DNA from: Podospora comata
Taxonomy: Eukaryota; Ascomycota; Sordariomycetes; Sordariales; Podosporaceae
Assembly (NCBI GenBank): GCA_017354895.1
Contig: CP071499.1
Location: 1,240,001-1,304,000 of the forward strand
DNA length: 64,000 bases
Reading direction: 5' to 3'
Shown: one piece after another, positions 23,456 to 33,079 of the stretch
How positions within the stretch are numbered: the first letter of the stretch is position 1
How the letters are laid out: each line of letters begins with the position of its first letter
Notes under the pieces: generated by a model
The model's input: only the letters and a program-made list of their open reading frames with translations
Told to the model about the DNA's origin: nothing
Database searches by the model: none
Position numbers and translations under genes: made by a program

Positions 23456-24301
23456 GTGAAGAAAAGAAGGGGGGAGAGGTGAGCAAGGTGAAAGAAAAAG
23501 AGAGGGGGGGAAGGGGAGAAGGCAAGAAAAAAAAACGTAAAATGGAAAGGTACTCCCCTGAAATCAGGAGTTGTTATCTTTTGACCGACCCAGGGATCGA
23601 ACCTGGCACCTTTTGTGTGTGAGACAAACGTGATAACCACTACACCAGCCGGCCTTTGGATGAGGGTTAGGGTCGGTGGTTGGATTATTATTTGGACTGG
23701 AATGGAGGGGTGGTAGGTTGCAGGACAAAGACCCAGAACCAACCGGAATGTAGTGTCAGGAGGTCCAGCCTTGAGATAGATCTCCCATGATATGCTTTGT
23801 ATAACACTTCGATTAATGACTAAAAAACCAATATCTTGAACGCATCTCACCGGCCCGGATACCATCGGCGCTCGGCTCCGGTACCTCTCGCGATCCGATG
23901 TTAGGACCCCCGCAGCCTGTACTACTTCTCCAACTTGCCTATCAGGGAATCACACAGAAACGGCCTAGATAAGGGACGCCTCGCATCACATAAGCTTTGC
24001 TCTTATCTAATTGTTTGAAGAACTTGATATCCACCCCACACACGCTCATTCTCACTTTCATAACTCCAAGAGTGAAGACTTCAGTAGCAGGCAGTTTTAG
24101 AGACGGGACTTTGTATAGTGCCACAGCTTCCCGACCGGCCGGATGAGTCTCTGCACTGTGGTCCATCAGTGGTGGAATATTTTGGGTTTCTATCCGATTT
24201 GAGGGCCATATCATACGTATTTCAGTTCCCCGTCCCTATTTTTTCATGAATACTTTACTCACACACTCTTAGCCGCCGTTTCCAAAGTAGTCTCTGTCAA
24301 T
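23456..24301. other. Intergenic with tRNA-Val
   Basis: Apart from the tRNA at 23582-23654 there is no supported gene. A telomere-like GGGTTAGGG lies near 23668. The minus-strand frame at 23942-24214 has no domain. Confidence 0.5.
23582..23654 (-). tRNA. tRNA-Val (anticodon CAC)
   Basis: Folded by eye as a full cloverleaf without intron. The acceptor 5' strand GGCCGGC pairs with GTCGGTC (two G-U). The D arm contains GTGTAGTGGTTATCAC. The anticodon stem is TTTGT/ACAAA with loop CTCACAC, so the anticodon is CAC reading GTG. The T arm is CCAGG-TTCGATC-CCTGG, matching the Pol III B box. The discriminator base is A. A T-rich run follows on the minus strand as a Pol III terminator. Confidence 0.95.
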
Positions 24302-25889
24302 ATGACACCTCTCCTCGTCCTCCTCGCCCTCGCCCTCTTGCTCATCTACCTCTTATCTCCCCTCCTTTCCAGAGACCCCCTACCAGGCCCCCTCTACGCC
24401 CGCCTAACCTCCCTCATTCTCAAATACCACGAGTTCACCGCCGCACGAACCACCTACATCCACTCCCTCCACCTCCGCTACGGCCCCGTAGTCCGCATCG
24501 CCCCCAACGAAGTCGCTTTTGCTTCGGCCGCTGCCGCAAAAGAAATCTACTGCAGCAATGGGAGCGGCTACGACAAGACCGAGTGGTATGATTTGTTCAA
24601 GGTGTATGACCGGCGAACAATGTTCACTACCTTGGGGAAGAGTGAGCATGCAAAGAGGAAGAGATTGCTGGCGGATCGGTATGCGAATAGTAATATTATG
24701 AAGGGGGGGGTTATGGAGGGGATCAAGCAGCGGGCGAGGACGTTTGGGGAGTTGTGTGGACAGGGGGGAAAGGAGGGGGTGGATTTATACGCGAGTTCCC
24801 TTTTTTGAGTGAAAGGATGTGCTGCTAACTGACTCTGTAGGTCCGTGAGTGCTGCCAGATCAACATATATAACTGCTATCAAGACGTGAAAAACTGACAC
24901 ACAGAAAAGTCCTCCACGCCTACGCCTTCGACTGCGTAACCCTCCACCTCTTCCACCCACACTCAACCAACTCCCTCACCGACCCCAAAGACTCGGAAAT
25001 CATGCTCGAGGTCACCTTTGACAGCTCCCTCCAAAACCGGCTCCTGAGCCATTACTCCCCCCTCCTCCACCGCCTCCTCAACACCTTCATGGTCAGCATC
25101 CTCTCTCTCAAACCCCGTGAAACCCCCCTAGCCGACTCCTTCGTCCTCAACACCGCCGCCCAACCCCACGCCTCCCCTTTCACCCTCCTCCACCGCCTCC
25201 ACTCCCAGTCCCCCCTCGGACAAATCGACATCGCGGCCGAATCCCTAGACCACATGGCGGCAGGAATCGACACCACAGGCGACGCGCTCTGTTTTCTAAT
25301 CTGGGAACTATCCCGACCTTCTTCTCTCATCTATCAACAGACCCTCCAAGCAGAACTCCGCTCCGCCTCCCCTGACACCCCGTTTGACCAACTCCCCTAC
25401 CTCGACGCGGTGGTGATGGAAGGACTGAGGATGTTTCCCGCCATTCCCATGAGTCTGCCAAGATATGCACCACCAGGTAGAACCACCATCATTGACAGTT
25501 ACAAAATACCCCCCGGCACAATCGTCAGCTGTCAACCCCTCAGCGTCCAACGATTAGGTCCAGAAAAAGGCGGGACTTTCCCCGAACCGGACCGCTTCTG
25601 GCCGGAACGGTGGCTAAAATCCGAGGGGGAGACACAAGCGGAGTTTGAGGAGAGGGATAGGGGGATGAAGAGGGGGTTCATGGCTTTTGGGATGGGGGGG
25701 AGGGGGTGCATTGGGAAGCATCTTGCGCTGGCGGAGATGAAGTGTTTGTTGAGGGAGGTGTACACCAGGTTTAGGACGTTGCCGGATGAGAGGATGAGAG
25801 CGGGGGAGATGGAGCAGGCGGATTTGTTGGTTAGTAGTCGCCCGGCTGGACAGAGGTGTTTGGTTAGGTTTGAGAGGTTGGAAGCGTGA
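24302..25889 (+). CDS. Cytochrome P450 monooxygenase
   Basis: Membrane-anchored haem-thiolate monooxygenase; substrate unknown. Proposed exons: 24302-24794, 24841-24844 (4 nt), 24905-25889; 1482 nt, 493 aa. N-terminal anchor residues 1-21 (LLVLLALALLLIYLLSP) are followed by the Pro-rich hinge DPLPGP. The I-helix AGIDTT is at 285-290 and the K-helix EGLR at 338-341. The haem loop FGMGGRGCIG has its Cys ligand at 434. The 4-nt exon GTCC joins YA to SPKVLHAYAFDCVTLHLFHP, the expected E-helix region. Both flanking introns have CTAAC/CTGAC branch motifs, though the first donor is the weak GTTCCC. If that splicing is wrong, the gene would be broken at 24807. The family cannot be assigned; no polyketide, peptide or terpene synthase is nearby, so it appears to stand alone. 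Confidence 0.85.
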
Positions 25890-26158
25890 GATTGGGAAAC
25901 AAGCATGAATCGAAATGTCCCGTCTCTAAAACTTGAAGAGCGACAGTCAAATGCAAATATATATATATATATATACAACTGTTGAAAAAAAAATCCACTA
26001 ATAAAGCTCCAAGCTGAAATCCATCATCAAACAGCAATTACACAAAACCAACTGGCCTGCTTCACCCTTTTTTTGCCTTTTTTTTTTTTTTTGTTTTTTT
26101 TTTTTTGCTTCCAATCCCATCACAAACGCTTGCTTACATACCCATCACAACCCCCCCC
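25890..26158. other. Convergent 3' regions with AT microsatellite and poly-T
   Basis: Short gap between the P450 (+) and the PEX11-type gene (-). An (AT)n tract at about 25957-25975 and long T runs (26070-26106) are present. Confidence 0.8.
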
Positions 26159-27034
26159 CTATTTCGTCACCGTCTCCCACAAATCCCCCATCTGAATCAC
26201 CCCCGGCACACTAGCCAACAACCCCACTACCCCCTCCGTCACCCCCGGCAAACCCCCATCCACACTCCAATGCACCGTCAACGGCGCCCAAGCCAAACTC
26301 TTGGCCAGCTTCCTCTTCCACTCTCTCGCCTCCTTCTTCTCTTCCTCTCCATCCTTCTTCTGAACCTTCCTGCCCACCCGCTCAGCAAGCAATTTCCCAA
26401 TCTCGATCCCGACAAACGCCCCCCAAAACCTAGCCGACCATTTGTACGCCTTCCCCTGCTGCTCCGGACTCCACCCCATCACCCCCCTGAAACTCAAGTA
26501 CGCCCCGTTCTCCAGCCCCTGAAGCAAAACACAGAGGACAAGCCGGATATAATCCAGCGTTTTGGCGGTGATGGATGTCGTGGGGGAGGAGACGATGGAG
26601 CGGCCCCAGGAGTAGATCCCCAATAGCGCCCAGAGGCGGAGGATAACCCTTGACTCGGACATCAACGCCGAGAGGTTGTTGAGACGTTTGGCGAGGAGGG
26701 TGGCGAGGGTTTTGCGGGCGATGGGTTGGGAGGTTTTGGAGAGGAGGGTGGTTATGTGACCAGAGGTGAGGACTGAGGCGGCGAGTTTGGAGGTGTAGCA
26801 CAGCAACAGCATCACTGTGTCGATCCCTGAGGGGGTGGACATGCATTTCTCGAGGCGGGAGAGGAACAAGTTTGTGGAGGAGGGGAGGTTGGCGAGGAGG
26901 GTGGTTAGGGGGAGGGTGTTGGGGGGGGTGGTCAACGGTTTGGAGGGGGAGGGGATTGGGTCGCCTGAGGGGAGGTCGGCGATGGGTTGTTGTTGGGAGG
27001 GGATTTCGGCCGGGGCGGTGTCGGTGGTGGACAT
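26159..27034 (-). CDS. PEX11C: Peroxisomal biogenesis factor PEX11-like (PEX11C type)
   Basis: Peroxisomal membrane elongation/division protein. Single exon, 291 aa from MSTTDTAPAEIP. An upstream in-frame start at 27133 would add 33 Ser/Pro/His-rich residues and is less likely. After a Pro/Ser-rich leader (about 45 residues) comes the PEX11 body: LANLPSSTNLFLSRLEKCMSTPSGIDTVMLLLCYTSKLAA, RLNNLSALMSESRVILRLWALLGIYSWG, and DYIRLVLCVLLQGLENGAYLS. The C-terminus holds KWSARFWGAFVGIEIGKLLAE, a Lys/Glu-rich stretch and a final hydrophobic segment ending GDLWETVTK, the usual PEX11 end region. No introns. A peroxisomal isomerase gene lies 17 kb away; no linkage is implied. Confidence 0.85.
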   Translation of the reverse strand: MSTTDTAPAEIPSQQQPIADLPSGDPIPSPSKPLTTPPNTLPLTTLLANLPSSTNLFLSRLEKCMSTPSGIDTVMLLLCYTSKLAASVLTSGHITTLLSKTSQPIARKTLATLLAKRLNNLSALMSESRVILRLWALLGIYSWGRSIVSSPTTSITAKTLDYIRLVLCVLLQGLENGAYLSFRGVMGWSPEQQGKAYKWSARFWGAFVGIEIGKLLAERVGRKVQKKDGEEEKKEAREWKRKLAKSLAWAPLTVHWSVDGGLPGVTEGVVGLLASVPGVIQMGDLWETVTK

Positions 27035-28135
27035 GATTGCGGTGGTTTTTGGTGGTGGTGGTGGTGGTGATGATGAAAATGTGGTGTGTTGTTGAGGTGA
27101 AAGTGAAAAGGAGAGGTGAGATGTAAATGCCACAAGGCTGATAGAGCTCGCTCTCGGTAAAATAGCTTTCGTGCGGGGAAGAAAGCTCCAAATATCTCCA
27201 GGAACAAATCAAGCCGTGCTCTCTCTCCAACAAATTGGAAGATGATGAAAGAAATAGAAGGAAAGAAAAAAAAAGAAAAAAAAGAAAAAAAGCTGGCTAT
27301 CGAATTCCGAACCGGGGGACCCGTCCGCATAAAAACATTCCTCCTCAACTCGTCGTTCCAGGCGCCTAAACCACCAACTTATTACCTACCCCAAAATCCC
27401 CACACGTCGCCCGCGCCCCTCTGACAATGTGACCCGAACTCACAATCTGGGGTCCGCTGCCCAGCCGAACTTCGCTGGCTCGCCAGAAAGAGCACAAAAC
27501 AACGCGCCAAGCAGCTCGGCCGCCGTTCAACAACCTCGGCTCGCCGCGGCAGACCATCCCGCCTTGCCCGCGCCCCCCTTTCTTCCGCTCACACCATCGA
27601 CGGAACATTCTCTCATTGGTGGTTGGCCCCAAAACACCTCCACCGAGATGAAATGCATCAAGATCTTATCAATCTAATCATTGATCATCTTCCCTGTCCA
27701 TCTCTTAAAAAACGGCCAGGGTGTCTGGTCTTGGGCCGTCTTGGAACAAGACTGACTCGAGCAGACGGCACGTGGGATTCATCCCGGGAACCCGGACCGT
27801 TGGATGGATGGATGGATGGATGAATCGTCGATCATAGGTATAAGAAGCACCTGATTGAGCCATTATAATACTTCGAGAAGTCCTCAGCAACGTTTCACGG
27901 GTGTCAATATTTGATGATACATACAGCAGAAAGAAATTCGTTTGCCCCTAGTCTATTTCCCGCCAAAAATGAAAAGCCAGTCTAGCCCATGTTCTATTAG
28001 GTTAGGTGCCCACCCCCGAGACTCCGTCATTAACAAGAAAAACTACACAAAGGGAATGATGAAAGCCCGCTCATCCATGATCGCCACGCGGTGGACCTCG
28101 AAACGAGAGAAGAAGAGGTTGGCTCGAAAACCAGT
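27035..28135. other. Intergenic, 1.1 kb
   Basis: Promoter of the PEX11-like gene and 3' region of the NADH dehydrogenase gene. It contains a short GGAT tetranucleotide array (27801-27824) and an A-rich run at 27250-27290. No gene is supported. Confidence 0.5.
27801..27824 (+). repeat. (GGAT)n microsatellite
   Basis: About five to six perfect GGAT units in intergenic DNA. Confidence 0.9.
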
Positions 28136-29950
28136 CTACTCGCGAGAAAGATCGCGACCGAAGAGCTTGGACTTGAGCCAGTCGTTGATGACCAGCAGAC
28201 GATTCCTGGTGCTGAAGCACATGCTGATGTAGGCGCTTCTCCAAAAGAGGTAGGTCAAACCACCGGCGGCAGCAACGTTGCCGTTGAACCATGTGACGTC
28301 AGCAACAGCCTTCTCGCTGCCAATATAAGCGAGGGAACCCTGGTGACTGTAGTGGAAGGGCTTCACGTCCTTGATGCGGCGGAGCTGACGCTCATACTCC
28401 TCAATCTCGCGCGAGATCTCGGCCGTGTTGCCGGGCTGGAGGTTGAGAGAACCGCTGAGCTCAGCAATCTTGTTCTCGAGAGCCTCAGTCCTGGCCATGT
28501 TGTTGAACAGGCGCGCGAGGAAGTTGCCCTCTTGACTGGCAACCTGGGCGGTGGGGGCGTAGCCGGCAACGGCGCAGTCACCGACAGCCCAGATGTCGCG
28601 GGCACCCTGCACAACAAGGTATTCGTTTACAGCGAGGCCGCGGCGAGAGTTCTTTTGCGCAGGGATACGCTGCATGAGATCCTGGACGACGGGACGAACG
28701 GCGTTGCCGGTAGCCCAGACGAGAAGACCGTAGGGGAATACAATCGTCTCCTTGGTGCCGTCGGGGCGAGTAGCCACAGCCTCAACCGTCTTGTCTGTGA
28801 CCTTTTTGACCATGGTCTTGGTGTGAATGTTGATCTTTTCCTCCTTGAAGGTGCTCTCGGTGTACTCGATGAGCTGCTTGGAGAAGCTAGGGAGGACGTT
28901 GGGGAGAGCCTCGATCAGCGTCACGCGGAAGCGGTCGCTGATCTCGGGAACCAGCTTCTTGATGTCCTCCTCGAAGAAGTCCTGCAGCTCGCCGGCGAAC
29001 TCGACACCAGTCGGGCCACCGCCAACCACCACCATGTGCATGAGACGGTCAATCTCCTCGGGCGACTGGTCCTTGAAGGCAGCCGTCTCGACGCAGTCCA
29101 TGATCCTTTTGCGGATTCTTTGAGCGTCACCAATCTCCTTCAGGAAGCATGAGTGCTCGCGGACGCCAGGGATGCCAAAGGTCGCGTTCTCGGCACCAAC
29201 ACCAACCACAAGCATGTCGTAGGGGACCTCGGTCTCGGTCATGTCACCCTTGACTTCCGAGTTGTCAAAGATGCGCACCACCTTGCGGTCGGGGTCGATG
29301 GAACTAGCTTCGGCCTCGTAGAATCTTACGCTCGCCTTCTTGGAGCGCAGAATTGTGCGGATGGGCTCCATGATGGAGCGGTGCTCGATGGTGCCGGTCG
29401 TGCATGATGGGAGAAGGGGGGTGAAGAGGAAGTAGTTGCGCGGCGAGATGACGATGACATTGTAGTTTTCGGTGTCCAGACGCTTCAGGAGGGAGACAGA
29501 GCCCCAGCCGGTGCCTGATGCGCATGTTAGCAGCTGTCAATGGGTGCCTTATGCGGTCTGATGCAATGCCATGCACTCACCGAGAATGACAAGCGTCTTC
29601 TTGGTCGGGTCTGGCTCGGTCTGGGGTTCTGGGTGTCTGTCCTCGTAGATGCCGTAGCCGATGTAGGCGACGCCGGCGATGGCAGAGAGGTATCCCAACC
29701 TCCACGCCCACCTCAGCGTCCGGAATCGGCGCTTCTTGGGGGGCTGAGGGGCAGGAGCGGCCTGGTCGGCATACCCGCGCCTGAACTGCCTCGAGACAGG
29801 TCCTTGTAAGCTACCAAAGGCAGGTCTGGCGGCCACAGTCTTGCGTGATGACTGGATGAATAATCTGGGGACCTGGGAGGAGGACTGGAGCAAAGCGGCA
29901 CCCGAACGGGGCACCGCAAGCTGTGCGAGGGCTCGCGACGACGAGGACAT
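28136..29950 (-). CDS. NDE2: External (rotenone-insensitive) mitochondrial NADH dehydrogenase, type II
   Basis: Single-subunit flavoprotein oxidising cytosolic NADH and reducing ubiquinone at the outer face of the inner mitochondrial membrane. Two exons: 29950-29581 and 29514-28136 (intron 29580-29515, GTGAGT donor), 1749 nt, 582 aa. The N-terminus is Ser/Arg/Gln-rich and acid-poor, a mitochondrial presequence. One membrane helix follows (GYLSAIAGVAYIGYGIY), typical of external enzymes. The first Rossmann motif VILGTGWGS spans the splice junction near residue 123; the second, VVVGGGPTGVEF, is at about 285-296. AVGDCAV marks the FAD-binding C-terminal segment, and the tail WRSAYISMCFS...VINDWLKSKLFGRDLSR is the membrane-binding end. 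No EF-hand insertion is seen, so it resembles the calcium-independent NDE2 type rather than NDE1 of Neurospora (family knowledge). Confidence 0.93.
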
Positions 29951-32900
29951 TGCCTGATGGGCAAACACGGAAAGGCCGGCGGAGAGCGGGAGAGGGGCCT
30001 AGGTAAAATAGGAAGAGTTCAACGTCGAGGCGACGGCGGGCGCAAGGCAGAGATACCAGCTAAGGGTATATCTAAAAGGCTGAGGGAAAGGAATAGTGAC
30101 TGAAGAGGGGATTCGAAAAGAAACAGGCGGAAAAAATGAAGCAAGATGTCGCAGGGCAGGGTGATAAGGCACAGGTGAGGTGGTGATGGTTAGTGACTAA
30201 GATGGAGCTCGGGAGACCCCTGTAAGCAGTTTCTTTTCAACTTTTTCGATTTTATCCAATTCGGCGCTTCTGCTCAGCGGGACCCCCACCCGCCCAGCCA
30301 GCCATTCAGATGCCGCGAGAGACACATTCAGCACTCCACCATCCCTCGCTGCCAAGGGGCTCTACAAGGATCCCATGGATGACGACACAACTCATAGCTC
30401 AATTTTTCTCCCAAGGTTTGAAACGTCGCTGGCGATGCATGGCCATTGTCGCAGCAAAAGAGTCATTTTCTTAACTGCCGCGTCCGGAGGCTGGAGCACC
30501 AACAACCCACTGAGACAAGGGAATTTCCGTATTTCGGAGAAGGCCAGTGTGACAGTGGCAGGGCTGACAGACAGCGTGACGGCGTGGGCGGGAAGGAAAC
30601 CGCGCAAACGACTCCGATAAGGGGCTGCCACCAGGACATGATAAACATATCCATACCAGAGAGTCTCGATGCGTCCAAAAAGGAGCAGGGACATGTTTGT
30701 CATCAGTTGCCTCCCCCCCCACGCCCCTCCCATCATCTCATTATTTTGCGCAATTGGCATTTTGTTCCTGCGCCCCTTCAGCTCGTGTCAGCGGTGAGAA
30801 TAGTAGGATGATGTCGAACGACACGCGATTGCAATTCGAGTCTGTGGTTGCGATGAAGGTGCATCCTGGATGTTTGTTCAACAACAACCCCGCCAACTCC
30901 GCTATCACATGCGGGCCCAGCGTAATTGCACGGACCCTCCGAACACTCCGCTTCCAGCTCCGACCCGGACGAAGTCTGTCAGTTGAAAATTCCGGCCCTG
31001 TACGGCCGTTGCCAAGTCGGGCCCGGAGCTGCCCCTTGTGGGACTGGGCTCTCCGGCTAAATGCTGTTGGGTCTCAACTCTCAAGCACTGAGGCGCTCAG
31101 TGTCTTTGACAATTGACCAAGTCTCGCACTTGGTTATTTTGACTGTTGAAAATCTCAACAAGACGATCATTCCTTCCACAACCAAGGTACTAACAACACA
31201 TGCTAACAGGGTCGCTCCTGCCAGTCATTACCGACTGCCACCGAGGCTGCTGTCGTCGGGAGAAGTAGGAACATGAAAAGGAAGGAGCATGTGAGGTGAC
31301 TCCGACCAAACCCGCAACTTAGTTGGGGAAACTCTTGGTTATCTCCATTCAAGAGGCAAACAGCAAGTTTCTTCTCCAACCTATATCCGTCCCGAGGGAT
31401 GGGAGTGCGAATCACCGCCTTCTTCCATTGCCGCCGTCCCGAGGCTCCGTCTTCAATTCTATTCCCATTCTTTTCAACTTCCGGGTGGCCTCCTCGGAGG
31501 ATATTCGCCCGGTGGTTTGATCTCTGACACAGAAAACCTGTGTGCCTGATGCCCAGCCCGGTCCGCATCCCCATCAACGGCGCGCATGAGTGATCGTCAA
31601 TGATCTGGTCGCCCGTCAACGCTGGGCCCTCGCACCCCGCATCTGGCTGAGGTCTGGCCTGCATTGCACACCCACCCCTGACCGGCAAGCGATCAAGATC
31701 GAGTTCAGGCTAGGTATCCAGACTACCACTGGCTCTTCACTTCATGAAGCTCTGGGGATTTTCCACATGCACTTATTCTACGCGACTGATCATCGCCATG
31801 CCGTCTTTTGTTCGATGCTTGTGAAGGCTTAACTGATTCTTTAAACAGAACCACAAGTCCACAGCATCATGTCGCAGTGGAAGAGTCTTGGCGGAGTCTC
31901 TGGTGTTGCTGGGTCGAAGCTCTGAGCTCCGTGTGTCTTGGCGATGGCCTTCGGCAACCTCCCCCGCCCCCAACCTTTGCTGACCACAGTGAAAAACCGT
32001 CAAGTCACTGACTGCTCCGTGAGATTACGGATCCAGGCTTTGCTTTTCTCACTCTCGCCTACTTTTTCCTTTCCTCATGAAGCGATTGCTACCCCGGCTT
32101 GGTGTAAGAGAGCCAGAGTCGCTCTCCACATTTTGGCACTCGTCGTCCGGCTGAAACGCGACATCCGTGGCTGAGACATCGAACCCCTTGCTCTCCTGTC
32201 ACAACTCAACTGCTCCCCTTTCCACTTTCAGACGTCAGGCATAGGCCTGTGCACATTCACCACGGGCACGCTGCCCCCAGCTTTCTTCACGTCAATGCCG
32301 AGTGTTGCACGAGCAGTCCCTGAAGTCCACCTCTTGGATGAGGCTCTTTTTCAGATGCGCCTCATTGGCTACCAAGAGGCCCCTTCCCCCCGCAGCCGGC
32401 AAGGCAATGGCACTCGACCACACGATCCGAGTCTGGGAAGTCCCTGGCCCTATTCCCAATCGAGCTGATGTCTCGTAACGCCCCTTCATCCACCCCCGGG
32501 CTGTGATCCCTCAGTAGGAAGGAGCTCTTGATTGTCCCTCTGAAGCCGGAACCAGTATCCCTGAGCCATCTCCGGCTCTTGGGTGTTCGGTCTAGGCAGT
32601 CTGCGGGGAAAGGGTTGTCAGAGTGAGAGCTTGTGGTGTCGCTCGAGCCATCCTAGACGTCTCCTCTGGAAAGCTTGGGCTCTTGGTTCGTCATGCACCC
32701 ACCCTCTCCCCCGGAGGCGGGTGATCAGTCCTGGTTCTGACCTGTTACCACATTCTCTTCTCACCACGCTTTTCTTCCTTTCACTCCATTCTTTCTGCCG
32801 CCTGTTCCATTCTTTTCTTTCTGCAGGGCCGGTTTCCCGTTGCTTTAGTTCTTGTATACTAATTTCATTCTGGATATTTCATCCATAATTCTTTCCATTC

Positions 32901-33079
32901 CTTTCTGTCACTCATCTCAAACTGCGAGTTCAATTTCTGTACCCGCTGGAACGCTGTATTATCCATCGAAAATTGAGGGGCAGCTATCCATGAATTGTGG
33001 GATATGAATCGACTGGGCGGTCTACCCCGATCATCACTGGAAAGTTCCAAGGCAAACTTGAGAATCTTGAGAGGAGGGA
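29951..33079. other. Large gene-free interval, 3.1 kb
   Basis: No supported protein or RNA gene. It separates the minus-strand NADH dehydrogenase from the plus-strand low-complexity membrane protein, so both 5' regions are here. Many short frames occur on both strands without domains. The interval has near-balanced base composition and is not the AT-rich signature of RIP-mutated repeats. Long regulated 5' leaders are a plausible use of the space. Confidence 0.5.

Noticed and set aside
24302-28135. Secondary-metabolite cluster around the P450
   Set aside because: The neighbours are a tRNA, a peroxin and an NADH dehydrogenase; no backbone synthase, tailoring enzymes or pathway regulator are present.
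28091-29152. 353-residue plus-strand frame opposite the NADH dehydrogenase
   Set aside because: Shadow of the minus-strand enzyme, which has both Rossmann motifs.
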